In this document: positions 38,887 to 49,407 of the stretch, one piece after another
Position numbering within the stretch: the stretch's first letter is position 1
Layout: each line of letters begins with the position of its first letter
DNA from: Janthinobacterium sp. PC23-8
GTDB taxonomy: Bacteria > Pseudomonadota > Gammaproteobacteria > Burkholderiales > Burkholderiaceae_D
NCBI RefSeq assembly: GCF_002250505.1
Contig: NZ_NJGY01000001.1
Location: 858,151 to 922,150 of the forward strand
Direction of reading: 5' to 3'
Length of the DNA: 64,000 nt
Position numbers and translations under genes: made by a program
The notes under the pieces: generated by a model
Told to the model about the DNA's origin: nothing
Seen by the model: only the letters and a program-made list of their open reading frames with translations
The model's database searches: none

Positions 38887-41556
38887 ATGAAAATGCAGTC
38901 AAATCAAGAGCTTGCGACGATCGACAAAAGCAAACTGACGCCCATGATGCAGCAGTATATGGCCATCAAGGACAACCACCCGACGATGCTGGTGTTCTAC
39001 CGCATGGGCGACTTTTACGAGCTGTTTTTCGACGACGCGGAAAAAGCCGCGCGCCTCCTGGGCATTACCCTGACGGCGCGTGGCGCGGCCAGCGGCAATC
39101 CGATCAAGATGTGCGGCGTGCCGTTTCATTCGCTCGACGGCTACCTGGCCAAGCTGGTCAAGCTGGGCGAGTCGGTCGCCATTTGCGAGCAGATCGGCGA
39201 CCCGGCCACCAGCAAGGGGCCGGTCGAGCGCAAGGTGATGCGGGTGGTCACGCCCGGCACCCTGACGGACGCCGACTTGCTGCCCGAAAAAGCCGAGCGG
39301 CCACTGCTGGCCCTGTGCAGCATTACCCAGCGCAAGACGGTGACCACCGGCCTGGCCTGGCTGTCGCTGGCCAGCGGCGCGCTCAAATTGATGGAGTTTT
39401 CGGGCAGCAGCGACACGGTCGCCTTGCGCCTGCGCCAGGAGCTCGAGCGCATCGTGCCGGCCGAGATCCTCAGCGGCGACGGTGGCACGCTGTTTGACGA
39501 CCATCCGAATACGCATGTCAACCGCGTGCCGGACTGGCATTTCGACGTGGCCGGCGGCCACAAGGCGCTGCTGGACCAGCTCGGCGTGGCGACCTTGACC
39601 GGTTTTGGCGCCGATGGCCTCGGCGCCGCCTTTGGCGCGGCCGGCGCGCTGCTGCGCTATGCGCAATCGACGCAAGGGCGCGGCCTGCAGCATGTGCGCT
39701 CCCTGACCACGGAAACGGAAAGCGAATTTATCGGCCTGGACGCCGCCACCCGGCGCAATCTGGAACTGACGGAAACCATCCGCGGGCAGGAGTCCCCTAC
39801 CCTGTTCTCCTTGCTCGATCATTGCCGCACCGCCATGGGTTCGCGCATGCTGCGCCACTGGCTGCACCATGCGCGGCGCGAGCAGGGCGTGGCGCGCGCG
39901 CGCCACCAGGCGATTGCCGCGCTGATGCACAGCGAAGCGGCCGCGCCCCTGGCCGCCACCCTGGCGCAAGTGCCCGATATCGAACGCATCACCACCCGCA
40001 TCGCGCTGCTGTCGGCGCGTCCGCGCGACCTGGCCGCGCTGCGTGACGGCTTGCTGCAACTGCCGGCCCTGCGCGAGCGGCTCACGCACTGCTATGGCAG
40101 TGAGCCGTGCGACGGCTTGCTGGCCGATATCCATGCGGCACTGGCCACGCCGCAAGCCTGCCTCGAGTTGCTGGTGCGCGCGGTGGCGCCCGAACCGGCC
40201 GCGATGGTGCGCGACGGCGGCGTGTTTGCGCGCGGCTTTGACGCGGAACTCGACGAATTGCGCGCGCTGTCCGAAAACGCCGGCCAGTTCCTGGTCGACC
40301 TGGAAACGCGCGAACGCGCCCGCACCGGCATTGCCAACCTGCGCGTGGAATACAACAAGGTGCATGGCTTTTATATTGAAGTCACGCACGGCCAGACCGA
40401 CAAGGTGCCAGACGACTACCGCCGCCGCCAGACGCTGAAAAACGCCGAGCGCTATATCACGCCGGAATTGAAAGTGTTCGAAGACAAGGCCCTGTCGGCG
40501 CAAGACAAAGCTTTGGTGCGCGAAAAGCTGCTGTACGACCTCTTGCTGGCCGACCTGGCGCCGCATATCGGCACGCTGCAAACCATCGCCCAGGGCCTGG
40601 CCCAGCTCGACACCCTGAACGCGCTGACGGAACATGCGCAGCAGCACAACTGGGCCGCGCCGCAACTGGTGAGCGAGCCGTGCATCAATATCGTCGAAGG
40701 CCGCCACCCGGTGGTGGAAAAGCAGATCGAGCGCTTTATCGCCAACGACTGCCGCTTCGTCAACGAACGCAGGTTATTGCTGATCACCGGCCCGAACATG
40801 GGCGGCAAATCGACCTTCATGCGCCAGGTGGCCCTGATCACCCTGCTCGCCTACGTCGGCAGCTATGTGCCGGCCGCCAGCGCCACCATCGGCCCGATCG
40901 ACCGTATTTTTACGCGTATCGGCGCGACCGACGACCTGGCCGGCGGGCGTTCGACCTTTATGGTGGAAATGACGGAATCGGCGGCGATTCTGAACGGCGC
41001 CACCGAGCACTCGCTGGTGCTGATGGACGAAGTGGGCCGCGGCACCTCGACTTTTGATGGCCTGGCCCTGGCCTGGGCCATCGCGCGCCACCTGATCGAT
41101 AGCAGCCGCAGCTTTACCCTGTTTGCGACGCACTATTTTGAACTGACGCAATTGCCCGACAGCCATCCGAGCGCGGCCAACGTGCATTTGTCGGCCGTCG
41201 AACACAAGGACAGCATCGTCTTCCTGCACGCCGTGCAGCCGGGTCCGGCCTCGCAAAGCTATGGCTTGCAAGTGGCGCAACTGGCCGGCGTGCCGCAGCC
41301 GGTGATCAAGGCCGCGCGCAAGCACCTGGCGCGGCTGGAAGCGCAAGCGCTCGATAGCACGCCGCAACGCGACCTGTTCGCCGCGCCGGCCTGCGACCCG
41401 TATGCCGAGGAAGAAGAGGAAACAGCACCGGCGGCGGCCCTGAGCGAAGCGCAGCAAGCCTTGTTTGACGCGATCGCCGAACTCGATCCCGACGCCTTGA
41501 CGCCGCGCGATGCGCTGGAACAGCTGTATCAGCTGAAACGGCTGGCCGCCGCATGA
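38887..41556 (+). CDS. mutS: DNA mismatch repair protein MutS
   Basis: An 889-residue MutS. The mismatch-reading Phe-x-Glu motif is at 43-45 ([11 protein letters not shown]). The ATPase has Walker [10 protein letters not shown] at 635-643, Walker B-type [16 protein letters not shown], and the FATHYFELT segment. The start at 38887 is an ATG for MKMQSNQ; a second ATG lies two codons on. It recognises mismatches and recruits MutL. The adjoining gene overlaps its stop (ATGA). The island ends just upstream, so its promoter region (38705-38886) may have been reshaped. Confidence 0.97.
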   Translation: MKMQSNQELATIDKSKLTPMMQQYMAIKDNHPTMLVFYRMGDFYELFFDDAEKAARLLGITLTARGAASGNPIKMCGVPFHSLDGYLAKLVKLGESVAICEQIGDPATSKGPVERKVMRVVTPGTLTDADLLPEKAERPLLALCSITQRKTVTTGLAWLSLASGALKLMEFSGSSDTVALRLRQELERIVPAEILSGDGGTLFDDHPNTHVNRVPDWHFDVAGGHKALLDQLGVATLTGFGADGLGAAFGAAGALLRYAQSTQGRGLQHVRSLTTETESEFIGLDAATRRNLELTETIRGQESPTLFSLLDHCRTAMGSRMLRHWLHHARREQGVARARHQAIAALMHSEAAAPLAATLAQVPDIERITTRIALLSARPRDLAALRDGLLQLPALRERLTHCYGSEPCDGLLADIHAALATPQACLELLVRAVAPEPAAMVRDGGVFARGFDAELDELRALSENAGQFLVDLETRERARTGIANLRVEYNKVHGFYIEVTHGQTDKVPDDYRRRQTLKNAERYITPELKVFEDKALSAQDKALVREKLLYDLLLADLAPHIGTLQTIAQGLAQLDTLNALTEHAQQHNWAAPQLVSEPCINIVEGRHPVVEKQIERFIANDCRFVNERRLLLITGPNMGGKSTFMRQVALITLLAYVGSYVPAASATIGPIDRIFTRIGATDDLAGGRSTFMVEMTESAAILNGATEHSLVLMDEVGRGTSTFDGLALAWAIARHLIDSSRSFTLFATHYFELTQLPDSHPSAANVHLSAVEHKDSIVFLHAVQPGPASQSYGLQVAQLAGVPQPVIKAARKHLARLEAQALDSTPQRDLFAAPACDPYAEEEEETAPAAALSEAQQALFDAIAELDPDALTPRDALEQLYQLKRLAAA

Positions 41557-42575
41557 CGCCAACGTGTCGCAACGCGCGTCGCAGCGCGTGTCGCATCGCA
41601 CGCCGTCCGCTGCTGGCGGCCGCCTGGCTGGCCGCCAGCGCCTGGCTGGCACCGGCGCTGGCCAGCACCGGCAACCCCGGCTTCGAGTTTGCCGTGCTGG
41701 GCCACTCCTTCCAGGCCGGGCCCGATGACGGCCCCTTGAAAAAGGCCATCGCCGGCGCCAGCGCTTTCAATGCCTCGTTCGTGGTGGCGACCGGCATCAA
41801 GGCCGCCAGCGAGTCGTGCACCGACAAGCTGTATGGCCAGCGCAAGGATTTGTTTGAAGCCAGCACCTCGCCGCTGATCGTTTCATTGTCTGGCAGCGAC
41901 TGGGCCGGCTGCCGCAATTCGCGCGGCAGGGTCAACGCCATCGAACGGCTGAACCGCCTGCGCGATGTATATTTTTCCGACAACCAGAGCCTGGGCCAGC
42001 GCAAGCTCAATGTCTCGCGCTTGTCATCGACGGCGAAGTTTCGCAGCTATGCGGAGAATGCCCACTGGGAAGTGGGCGGCGTGCTGTTTGCCACCGTCAA
42101 CCTGCCCGCCAATAACAACCATTTCCTGCCCGAAGCGGGCCGCAACAGCGAATTCGAAGACCGGCTGGTGGCCAACCGTTCCTGGCTGCAGCGCCTGTTC
42201 GCCATCGCGCAAGGCAAGAAGCTCGACGGCATCGTGCTGTTTTCCGACGGCGACATCGGCGTGCTCGATGAAGAGGAAAGTTCGCTGCTGCCCAGTTTCA
42301 GCTCGAAGCAGGACGGCTTTGCCAGCCCGCGCAAGCAGATCCGCACCCTGGCGAAAAAATTCGGCGGCAAGGTGTTACTGGTCGATACACAGAAAGAACG
42401 CGACAGCAAGGGCAAGGGAACCCGTCAGGGCGATACGCCGGCCATCCACTGGAAAGACAATGTGGGCCATGTCAGCATCGCCAGCGACTGGGCGGCGATC
42501 GCCGTGCGCACCGGCAAGACCCCGCTGTTCGAGGTGCGCGAGCGCGCCGCCAGGCCTGCGGCGCCGCGTCGTTAA
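41553..42575 (+). CDS. Secreted protein of unknown function, phosphoesterase-like
   Basis: A 340-residue protein with an Arg-rich N-terminus and signal peptide ending near ALAST. The body ([10 protein letters not shown]..., [22 protein letters not shown]) resembles a calcineurin-like phosphoesterase core with most metal ligands missing, so activity is doubtful. Its ATG overlaps the mutS stop. It has no obvious link to mismatch repair; the overlap suggests shared transcription only. It ends at a strong hairpin. Confidence 0.75.
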   Translation: MTPTCRNARRSACRIARRPLLAAAWLAASAWLAPALASTGNPGFEFAVLGHSFQAGPDDGPLKKAIAGASAFNASFVVATGIKAASESCTDKLYGQRKDLFEASTSPLIVSLSGSDWAGCRNSRGRVNAIERLNRLRDVYFSDNQSLGQRKLNVSRLSSTAKFRSYAENAHWEVGGVLFATVNLPANNNHFLPEAGRNSEFEDRLVANRSWLQRLFAIAQGKKLDGIVLFSDGDIGVLDEEESSLLPSFSSKQDGFASPRKQIRTLAKKFGGKVLLVDTQKERDSKGKGTRQGDTPAIHWKDNVGHVSIASDWAAIAVRTGKTPLFEVRERAARPAAPRR

Positions 42576-42584
42576 AATAATCAG

Positions 42585-42607
42585 CGGACCGGCGCGATGC
42601 CGGTCCG
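42585..42607. terminator. Bidirectional hairpin between convergent genes
   Basis: A 9-bp perfect stem (CGGACCGGC / GCCGGTCCG) with a 5-base loop lies between the stops of the secreted protein (42575) and slyD (42618). T-tracts are weak on both sides. Confidence 0.7.
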
Positions 42608-42617
42608 TTCATCCATC

Positions 42618-43169
42618 TTAATGGATGGGGTGGGTGCGGAAGTGATCGCCTTCACCACCTTCGTCGTCACCGTCTTCGTCGTCATGGCCGTGACCATGCG
42701 CGCCGTGCACGTGGCCGTGGGCAATTTCTTCTTCGGTGGCTTCGCGCACGTCGGCGACCGTCAGCGCAAAGCGCAGCGCAATGCCGGCCAGCGGATGGTT
42801 GCCATCCAGAACGACCTTGTCATCGGCGATATCGGTGACCGTGAAGATCATTGCCTCTTCGTCCGGCGAATCGCTTTCCGGCATGCCTTCGAACTGCATG
42901 CCCACTTCCAGCGGCTCAGGCAGGCGGTTGCGTGGCTCGACCTTGACCAGCGCCGGGTCGTATTCACCGAAAGCATCATCCGGTTCGATCTGGATCGTGT
43001 TGGAATAGCCCACTTCCTTGCCGTCGAGCTCTTCTTCGATCTTCGGCAGGGTGTTTTCATAATCACCGTGCAGATAGACCATCGGCTGGCTGCCGTCTTC
43101 GATCAGATTGTCTTGCGCGTCTGACAGTTTGTAGTTGACAGTCACGACCGTATTTTTGGCAATCTTCAT
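42618..43169 (-). CDS. slyD: FKBP-type peptidyl-prolyl isomerase SlyD
   Basis: A 183-residue SlyD. The start at 43169 (MKIAKNTVV) has AGGAAG 5 bases upstream. The FKBP part is split by the insert-in-flap chaperone region (GYSNTIQIEPDDAFGEYDPALV). The tail is His/Asp-rich (HGHVHGAHGHGHDDED), the nickel- and metal-binding end. It helps fold proteins and supplies metals to hydrogenase-like enzymes. It stands alone, convergent with the secreted-protein gene and divergent from the oxygenase gene. Confidence 0.95.
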   Translation of the reverse strand: MKIAKNTVVTVNYKLSDAQDNLIEDGSQPMVYLHGDYENTLPKIEEELDGKEVGYSNTIQIEPDDAFGEYDPALVKVEPRNRLPEPLEVGMQFEGMPESDSPDEEAMIFTVTDIADDKVVLDGNHPLAGIALRFALTVADVREATEEEIAHGHVHGAHGHGHDDEDGDDEGGEGDHFRTHPIH

Positions 43170-43262
43170 TATGCTTCCTTTCATTGTATAAGCTGACAAA
43201 TTATACCTTTCCGCCGCCAACGACAGGCGCATTCCTGCATATCCGGTTGTTATAATGGGCGC

Positions 43263-44384
43263 ATGAAAAAATTAACTCTCTTGGGCGACATCACGCCGGC
43301 GCAATTCCTGCGCGACTACTGGCATAAAAAGCCGCTGCTGATCCGCCAGGCCGTGCCTGGCTTCAAACCCCTGCTGAACTTCAAGGCACTGGCCGAACTG
43401 GCCAAGCTCGACCATGTCGAGTCGCGCCTGGTCAGCCAGATCGACGGCCATTGGACGATGCAGCAAGGCCCTTTGAGCAGCCTGCCCTCGCTGAAACAGA
43501 AAGCATGGTCGTTGCTGGTACAAGGCGCCAACCTGCACAGCGCCGACGCCGATGCGCTGCTGCGCCAGTTCCGCTTCCTGCCCGACGCGCGCCTCGACGA
43601 CCTGATGGTCAGCTTTGCCACCGACGGCGGCGGCGTCGGTCCGCATTTCGATTCCTACGACGTGTTCCTGCTGCAAGGCCAGGGCAAGCGCCACTGGCGC
43701 ATCGGCGCGCAGCAAGACCTGAGCCTGATCGACGGCCTGCCGTTGAAAATCCTCAGCAACTTCACGCCCGACGAAGAATTCACGCTCGAACCGGGCGACA
43801 TGCTGTACCTGCCGCCGCATTACGCGCATGATGGCGTGGCCATCGGCGACTGCCAGACCTATTCGATCGGCTTTCGCTCCCCGTCGTTCCAGGAGCTGGG
43901 CGAAGCGTTCCTGCAATTCATGGCCGACTCGATCGACCTGCCCGGCATCTACAGCGACCCTGACTTGAAAGCAAGCAACAAACCGGCGGAAATCCCGCGC
44001 GAGATGCTGGCCACCATCACCGAAGAGATCAACAAGGTGCGCTTCACGGAAGAAGATGTCACCATTTTCCTCGGCGAACACCTGTCCGAACCGAAGCACA
44101 ATGTGTTCTTCACGCCAGTGGCCAAGCCGCTGACTGCGGGACGCTTCACACAAGCGGCACACAAGAACGGTGTGGTGTTGTCACGCAAGACGTTAATGCT
44201 GTATCGTGGCAAGAATGTCTTCATCAACGGCGAGTCGTTCGCCATTGGCCGTGCCGATAAAACGGCGCTGGAGACGCTGGCCAATGACCGTGCCCTCAAT
44301 GGCGCGGCCGTGGCCCAGGCATCCGATGACGTAATGGAAGCACTGTATACCTGGTATCAGGATGGCTGGCTGGAACTGGCCTGA
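43263..44384 (+). CDS. roxA: Ribosomal protein L16 arginine hydroxylase-type JmjC/cupin oxygenase
   Basis: A 373-residue YcfD/RoxA-like 2-oxoglutarate, Fe(II) oxygenase. It has the metal motif HFD at 128-130 (His128, Asp130), the LPPHYAHDG segment with the third ligand at His186 or His189, and the YcfD-type opening PAQFLRDYWHKKPLLIRQA. It hydroxylates an arginine of ribosomal protein L16 in E. coli. No operon partner. The gene lies 30 bp after an AT-rich promoter gap shared with slyD. Confidence 0.88.
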   Translation: MKKLTLLGDITPAQFLRDYWHKKPLLIRQAVPGFKPLLNFKALAELAKLDHVESRLVSQIDGHWTMQQGPLSSLPSLKQKAWSLLVQGANLHSADADALLRQFRFLPDARLDDLMVSFATDGGGVGPHFDSYDVFLLQGQGKRHWRIGAQQDLSLIDGLPLKILSNFTPDEEFTLEPGDMLYLPPHYAHDGVAIGDCQTYSIGFRSPSFQELGEAFLQFMADSIDLPGIYSDPDLKASNKPAEIPREMLATITEEINKVRFTEEDVTIFLGEHLSEPKHNVFFTPVAKPLTAGRFTQAAHKNGVVLSRKTLMLYRGKNVFINGESFAIGRADKTALETLANDRALNGAAVAQASDDVMEALYTWYQDGWLELA

Positions 44385-44738
44385 ATGAGGCACAGCGCAG
44401 CAAATGTGGTGGAACACGAGCAGGGGCAAAGACTATGTGCCGGCGCAAAGAAAGATACGGTTTTAGTATCGTTTTGACGCACTTTCGCAAAACTCTTACA
44501 CTTGCTTGCAATTTGCCTTGGCAAATATTGCGATATCACAAAATAGTTGCGAATTTGCCTCTTGCTCCTATTGCGACGCACCAAAAATCGCTATAATATT
44601 CGGTTAGGAAGTTTCCGTTGTCTGGCAGGCACCACCTGGTACGAAAAGCCTTCGAAGACGACCTAACGAGCGATAATTACCGGTAATTATTCATCGCAAC
44701 AATATTGATTTAATTTTTGAAATAATTAAGGAAAACAA
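44385..44738. other. Non-coding gap with promoter of the Ala-rich lipoprotein
   Basis: These 354 bp have no gene on either strand. They are AT-rich toward the right, with a TATAAT at 44592-44597, and end in a long leader of ~140 bases before the lipoprotein ATG. Confidence 0.6.
44571..44597 (+). promoter_or_regulatory. Sigma-70-like promoter
   Basis: TTGCGA at 44571-44576 and a consensus TATAAT at 44592-44597 are 15 bp apart. It would give a ~135-base 5' leader before the lipoprotein gene. The -10 is convincing, the spacing short. Confidence 0.55.
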
Positions 44739-44996
44739 ATGAAAAAATCCCTGCTGATCGCCTCCCTGATGGTTGTTGCTCTGGCTGCTTGCAGCAAAAA
44801 AGAAGAAGCTCCTGCACCAGCACCAGTTGTTGAAACCCCAGCACCAGCACCAGCAGTTGAAGCTGCTCCAGCACCAGCTGCTGCTGACGCTGCCGCTTCG
44901 GCCGCTACCGATGCAGCTGCTGCTGCTTCGAGCGCTGCTTCGGCCGCTTCGGACGCTGCTGCTGCCGCTTCGTCGGCTGCATCGGCTGCCAAGTAA
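44739..44996 (+). CDS. Small Ala/Pro-rich lipoprotein
   Basis: An 85-residue protein with lipobox LAAC (Cys18) followed by SKKEEAP. A Pro-Ala stretch (about 23-48) resembles a periplasm-spanning linker, and Ala/Ser/Asp-rich helical repeats (AAASSAASAASDAAAAA) fill the rest. AAGGAAAAC upstream sets the start. It sits alone between a strong promoter and a perfect terminator, which suggests high expression like other abundant small lipoproteins. No enzymatic role is visible. Confidence 0.85.
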   Translation: MKKSLLIASLMVVALAACSKKEEAPAPAPVVETPAPAPAVEAAPAPAAADAAASAATDAAAAASSAASAASDAAAAASSAASAAK

Positions 44997-45015
44997 TTTA
45001 GCACCCCGTAGCGAA

Positions 45016-45042
45016 AAAGCCGGCCTTCGGGCCGGCTTTTTT
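45016..45042 (+). terminator. Rho-independent terminator of the lipoprotein gene
   Basis: A GC-rich stem (AAGCCGGCC / GGCCGGCTT) with a TTCG loop followed by a T-run lies 20 bp after the lipoprotein stop. Confidence 0.93.
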
Positions 45043-45159
45043 ACGTCCGCCGCTTTGTCGTAACGAGCCAGCAAGCCAGCGGCAGGCGATAAAAAAGCTG
45101 GCGCCGTCTCCGGGCCAGCCTGGTTGCCGTGCGGCGGTTCTTGCCCGCCTGGCACGATC

Positions 45160-46353
45160 TTATTTCAGCTGCTCGTTCAGCAAGCCCAGGATTTTCTCGG
45201 CCACTGGCGAGACATCGCTCTGGCCTTCGTTCGACAGAATGCTGACGTTGCTGGTCGCACCCGCACCGGCCTTGACCAGCACGCGGTAGCGCTGCGCGCC
45301 CTTGTCCTTGTCATCCGACGAGCCCCAGCTGAACAGTTTCGAGAAGAAACCATCTTTTTTGACGGCATCAGGATCGACGTAGCGCACGAAATACGTACCC
45401 TGCGTGCGGTCGCGGTCTTCGACGGTAAAGCCGACGCGGTCCAGCGCCAGGCCGACACGGCGCCAGGCGCGGTCGAAACCTTCATCGACTTCGATGGCGC
45501 GCGACGGCGTGGCAGGCGTGCCTACCAGCTTGGCATGCTGCGGTTGCACAATGGCGGAATCGACGGCGGTCCTGGCTTGCGCCTCGTCGCCGGCCGCACC
45601 CAGGCGCGTCATCAGCTTGGCCAGAAATTGCGCTTCCAGGCCGGGATCGTTGGGCCGCGCGGTCCAGGTGGTGCTTTCCTTGTCGCGGCCCGTGACAACC
45701 TCTTCCACGCCACGGTGGCTGATATAGATTTCGGTCGAGCCGTCGGCCAGGCGCTCGACGCGGGTACGGTATTTGTCTTTCTCGCCGCTCGAGTACAGGC
45801 CGTCGAAGACCTTGCCGATCGTGCTGCGCACGATATCTTGCGGGATCTTGGCGCGGTTTTCATTCCATTCCGTTTCCATGATGCCGGCCGTCGGCTGGTC
45901 GATGGCGAGGGTAAAGCCGGAATCTTCCCAGAACTGCTTCAGTTGCGGCCACAGCACTTCAGGCGACTGCTTGACCACCAGCCAGCGCTGGTTGCCCGCG
46001 CGCTCGACCCTGACCGAGCCGGCCGTGACCGGCGCCACGCCAGCCACGCCATCGGCGCCCACCACGGTCGGCATACCGGCCGTGGCGCTGCGCTGGGCGT
46101 TGTAGCCGGAAGCGGTGGCCACGCCGTTCTTGGAATCAGGCAAGGAGTAGCGGTTGTCCTGCTGCAGTTGCGTCAGGTCGGGCGGCACATCCAGGGTACT
46201 GGCTTTCTTGACCGACTTGTAGTCGACCTTGTCGCCGCCAACTACCGAGCTGATCATGCCGCAGCCGGCCAGACTGGCCGCGACGGCGCCGATGACGAGG
46301 CCACGCAGGGCGATGGTGGCTGGCGCCGGGGTGGTTTTCTTGCTATTAGTCAT
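45160..46353 (-). CDS. bamC: Outer membrane assembly lipoprotein BamC
   Basis: A 397-residue NlpB/DapX-type BamC. The lipobox SLAGC (Cys31) is followed by the conserved YKSVKKASTLDVPPDLTQL lasso segment. Two helix-grip domains follow (about 115-250 and 285-395), with WLVVKQSPEVLWPQLKQFW at the first domain's start. It is an accessory of the BamABCDE complex that inserts barrels into the outer membrane. It lies 68 bp after dapA, the usual pairing in beta- and gamma-proteobacteria. Confidence 0.93.
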   Translation of the reverse strand: MTNSKKTTPAPATIALRGLVIGAVAASLAGCGMISSVVGGDKVDYKSVKKASTLDVPPDLTQLQQDNRYSLPDSKNGVATASGYNAQRSATAGMPTVVGADGVAGVAPVTAGSVRVERAGNQRWLVVKQSPEVLWPQLKQFWEDSGFTLAIDQPTAGIMETEWNENRAKIPQDIVRSTIGKVFDGLYSSGEKDKYRTRVERLADGSTEIYISHRGVEEVVTGRDKESTTWTARPNDPGLEAQFLAKLMTRLGAAGDEAQARTAVDSAIVQPQHAKLVGTPATPSRAIEVDEGFDRAWRRVGLALDRVGFTVEDRDRTQGTYFVRYVDPDAVKKDGFFSKLFSWGSSDDKDKGAQRYRVLVKAGAGATSNVSILSNEGQSDVSPVAEKILGLLNEQLK

Positions 46354-46421
46354 GTCGTTACTGGATAAGAAGCTAAGTGGCAGCTGAAATCAGGGAAGGT
46401 CCGGACTATATCAGTCCGGGC

Positions 46422-47300
46422 TCAGGATAAGACGCCAGCGTCGCGCAGGGCATCGCGCACGGTGGCATGGTACTGATCGGCCAGCGGCACCAGCGGCAAG
46501 CGTATGCCGCCAGGCATCAGGCCCATTTCCGCCAGCGCCCATTTGACGGGCACCGGGTTCGGTTCGACAAACAATTTCTGATGCAGGGGGAAGATCTTGT
46601 TGTTGATGGCGATCGCCGTGGCGCGGTCGCCGGCCATGGCGGCCACGCACAGTTCATGCATGGCACGCGGGGCGACGTTGGCCGTCACGGAAATATTGCC
46701 GTGGCCGCCGCACAGCATCAGCGCCATGGCGGTCGGATCATCGCCCGAGTAGACGGCGAAATCGCTTGGCACCAGGCGCAGCAGGTCGATGCCACGGCCC
46801 AGATTGCCGGTCGCATCTTTCACGCCGACAATGTTCGGAATCGCTGCCAGGCGCACGATGGTCTCGTTGCTCATGTCGGCCACGGTGCGGCCCGGCACGT
46901 TGTACAGGATCACAGGGATATCGACGGCTTCGGCGATGGCCTTGAAGTGCTGGTACATGCCTTCCTGGCTAGGACGGTTGTAGTAAGGCACAACTTGCAA
47001 GACAGCATCAGCACCAGCGTCTTTCGCATAGCGCGTCAGCTTGATGGCTTCGGCTGTGGAATTGCCGCCGGCACCGGCGATAATAGGAATGCGCCCCTTG
47101 GCGTGCTCGACGGTCAGCTTGATCAGTTCGCAGTGTTCTTCCACGCTCACGGTTGCCGATTCGCCTGTGGTGCCGACGATGACGATGCTGTCTGTACCCT
47201 CGGCAATATGCCAATCGATCAGCTTGCGCAGGCCTGGAATGTCCAGACTGCCGTCCGCTTGCATCGGGGTGACGATTGCTACAATGCTGCCCTTGATCAT
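46422..47300 (-). CDS. dapA: 4-hydroxy-tetrahydrodipicolinate synthase
   Basis: A 292-residue DapA. Lys161 (VGVKDATG) is the Schiff-base lysine. The GTTGES substrate loop is at 43-48, YYNRP at 106-110 and YNVPGR at 133-138. It condenses pyruvate with aspartate semialdehyde in the lysine and diaminopimelate pathway. It precedes bamC. The start at 47300 ([13 protein letters not shown]) is standard for the family. Confidence 0.96.
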   Translation of the reverse strand: MIKGSIVAIVTPMQADGSLDIPGLRKLIDWHIAEGTDSIVIVGTTGESATVSVEEHCELIKLTVEHAKGRIPIIAGAGGNSTAEAIKLTRYAKDAGADAVLQVVPYYNRPSQEGMYQHFKAIAEAVDIPVILYNVPGRTVADMSNETIVRLAAIPNIVGVKDATGNLGRGIDLLRLVPSDFAVYSGDDPTAMALMLCGGHGNISVTANVAPRAMHELCVAAMAGDRATAIAINNKIFPLHQKLFVEPNPVPVKWALAEMGLMPGGIRLPLVPLADQYHATVRDALRDAGVLS

Positions 47301-47384
47301 AGTAAGTTTATAGCGCCGATAAATAAAACAACGATTGTAGCGGATAGCCCGCGCCTGTGGTGCATTCTGCGACAGTATTGCCGC

Positions 47385-47969
47385 TCAAAACGCTGGCAAC
47401 AAGGCCGCCAGCCGTGGAAAATCTGGCCGCACGGCGCAAATTCGTTGCACCAGAGCAGCTTTTGGCAGCTCCACACGGCCCTCTTCAAACGCCACCACGC
47501 GCAAGCCCTGCCGCAGGGCGTGGGCCAGCAGTTCGCCCTCCTTGAGCAGGAACTTGGGGTTCGATGGTTTGCCGAACTGTTCATTGCCTTCGGCAAAAGT
47601 TTCGTACAGCAGCACGCCATCGGGCGCCAGGCTGGCGATCATCGCTTCAAACAGCGGACGGTGCAGATAGTTGGTGACGATAATGCCGGCAAAGCGGCCG
47701 GCGGCGAACGGCCATACAGCGCCCGGCGCCTCGAGGTCGACCAGCGAAGTGGTGATGCCGGGACCGGCCGCCTTTTCCAGCATCTCCGGATCATGGTCGA
47801 GCGCGATCACGGTGTGGCCGAGGCCAGCCAGGTGCCGCGCATGGCGGCCGCCGCCGCAGGCCAGGTCCAGCACTTCGCCGCCCGGCAGCAGCGGCGCCCA
47901 GCGGCCCACCCAGCCAGAAATTGCCTCGGCATCGTTGTGTGGTTCAGTTGCTTTCATCGCAATATCCAT
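47385..47969 (-). CDS. Class I SAM-dependent methyltransferase
   Basis: A ~194-residue small methyltransferase. The SAM site is VLDLACGGGRHARHLA with a second motif ALDHDPEML, and a FAAGRFAGIIVTNYLHR post-motif region. Starts at 47969 or 47957 are both possible; neither has a strong Shine-Dalgarno. It follows the site-2 protease gene by 3 bp, so they are co-transcribed. The substrate is unknown. Confidence 0.87.
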   Translation of the reverse strand: MDIAMKATEPHNDAEAISGWVGRWAPLLPGGEVLDLACGGGRHARHLAGLGHTVIALDHDPEMLEKAAGPGITTSLVDLEAPGAVWPFAAGRFAGIIVTNYLHRPLFEAMIASLAPDGVLLYETFAEGNEQFGKPSNPKFLLKEGELLAHALRQGLRVVAFEEGRVELPKAALVQRICAVRPDFPRLAALLPAF

Positions 47970-47972
47970 CAA

Positions 47973-48665
47973 TTAGTGACTGTGCGCCCAGGCAAGCAAG
48001 GCGGTGAGCGGCGTGACCAGCGTGAAGAAGATACCGATGACAAATTCGATGGCGGCCAGCAGAAAGCGGTTCAGCACGCCCAGATACATCAGCAGCACCA
48101 GCGCACCGAACACATAGATGCCATAGCGCTCGATGCTGGCGTACGGGCGTGCCAGCGACATCGGCAGGATGCCCGTCATGATGCGTCCGCCATCGAGCGG
48201 CGGCACGGGGATCATGTTGAAGACGAACATGGCCGCGTTGACGCTGACGCCAGCACCGGCCATCTTGCGGAAAAACGCGCCGATCTCGCTCGGCGGCAGC
48301 ACGCTCAGCACCACAAAGGCGATCATCCAGGCCAAGCCCATCACAAAGTTCGAACCGGGACCGGCAAACGCCACCCAGGCCATCTGCTTTTTCGGATTGC
48401 GCAGGCGGCTGAAATCGACCGGCACCGGCTTGGCATAGCCGAACGGCACCTGGATCGTGAAATACAGCAGCAGCGGCAAAATCACCGTGCCGAAGGGGTC
48501 GATATGGCGCATCGGGTTCAGGCTCAGCCGACCCTCGTTGGACGCGGTCGGATCGCCAAAATAGCGGGCGGCGTAACCATGCGACGCTTCATGCAGGGAA
48601 ATGGCAAAAAGGACGGGCACCAGGTACACCGCGACGGTTTGGACTATCGTATTGAAATCGCTCAT
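47973..48665 (-). CDS. Site-2 protease family metalloprotease (M50)
   Basis: A 230-residue polytopic protease with HEASH (HExxH) in the first helix region and the second metal-ligand motif in NMIPVPPLDGGRI. About five membrane helices are seen. It belongs to the short M50 group found beside yciO/sua5-type and dapA genes in beta-proteobacteria. Its targets are unknown; the family cleaves membrane-embedded regulators. It lies 80 bp after yciO. Confidence 0.9.
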   Translation of the reverse strand: MSDFNTIVQTVAVYLVPVLFAISLHEASHGYAARYFGDPTASNEGRLSLNPMRHIDPFGTVILPLLLYFTIQVPFGYAKPVPVDFSRLRNPKKQMAWVAFAGPGSNFVMGLAWMIAFVVLSVLPPSEIGAFFRKMAGAGVSVNAAMFVFNMIPVPPLDGGRIMTGILPMSLARPYASIERYGIYVFGALVLLMYLGVLNRFLLAAIEFVIGIFFTLVTPLTALLAWAHSH

Positions 48666-48745
48666 GACCGCGATTCTACCAGAGCCGCCCTTGTCACTTT
48701 CTTATGCCGCCATTAAAGCGATGCAAAGCCGGCAGACAACCCGGC

Positions 48746-49369
48746 CTACAGGCCCAGCGCGGCCGGATCGCCACGCCCCACGCGCACCACTTCGGGATCA
48801 GTCCCGGTCAGATCTATCACGGTGGTCGGGCCATGCGCGCAGGCGCCGCCATCGACGATCAGGTCGACCAGCTTTTCCAGGCGCTCGCGGATGGTGTCGG
48901 CGTCGGTCAGGCTGTCTTCGTCGCCGGGCAGGGTCAGGGTGGTGCCCAGCAGCGGCTGGCCCAGCTCTTCCAGCAGGCACTGGACGATGCGGTGCTCGGG
49001 CACGCGCAGGCCGATGGTCTTGCGCGAAGGATGGCTGAGGCGGCGCGGCACTTCCTTGGTCGCTTCCAGGATAAAGGTGTAGGCGCCCGGGGTGGCCGCC
49101 TTGAGCAGGCGGAACTGGCGGTTGTCGACGCGGGCATACACGCCCAGCTCGCTCAAGTCGCGGCACAGCAGGGTCAGGTGATGCTTTTCATCGATGCCGC
49201 GGATGCGGCGCAGGCGCTCGACGGCGCTCTTGTCGTCGAGCTGGCAGACCAGCGCGTAGCAGGAGTCGGTCGGCAAGGCTACCACGCCGCCGGACTGGAT
49301 GATTTGCGCGGCCTGCTTGATCAGGCGCAATTGCGGATTGTCAGGGTGAATCTGGAAAAATTGACTCAT
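48746..49369 (-). CDS. yciO: YciO/Sua5/YrdC-family protein
   Basis: A 207-residue protein very close to YciO (MSQFFQIHPDNPQ start, ALPTDSCYAL nucleotide site, TLLCRDLSELGVYARVDN). YciO proteins share the fold of threonylcarbamoyl-AMP synthase (TsaC) used in tRNA t6A formation, but their role is less clear. It lies 38 bp after htpX and in line with the site-2 protease gene. Confidence 0.92.
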   Translation of the reverse strand: MSQFFQIHPDNPQLRLIKQAAQIIQSGGVVALPTDSCYALVCQLDDKSAVERLRRIRGIDEKHHLTLLCRDLSELGVYARVDNRQFRLLKAATPGAYTFILEATKEVPRRLSHPSRKTIGLRVPEHRIVQCLLEELGQPLLGTTLTLPGDEDSLTDADTIRERLEKLVDLIVDGGACAHGPTTVIDLTGTDPEVVRVGRGDPAALGL

Positions 49370-49407
49370 GGGTTCACTGACTGGCGGACCAGTTTTTTAT
49401 TGATGTG

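Noticed and set aside
46467..48716. 749-codon plus-strand frame
   Set aside because: Runs antisense across dapA, the methyltransferase and the site-2 protease, all with firm motifs.
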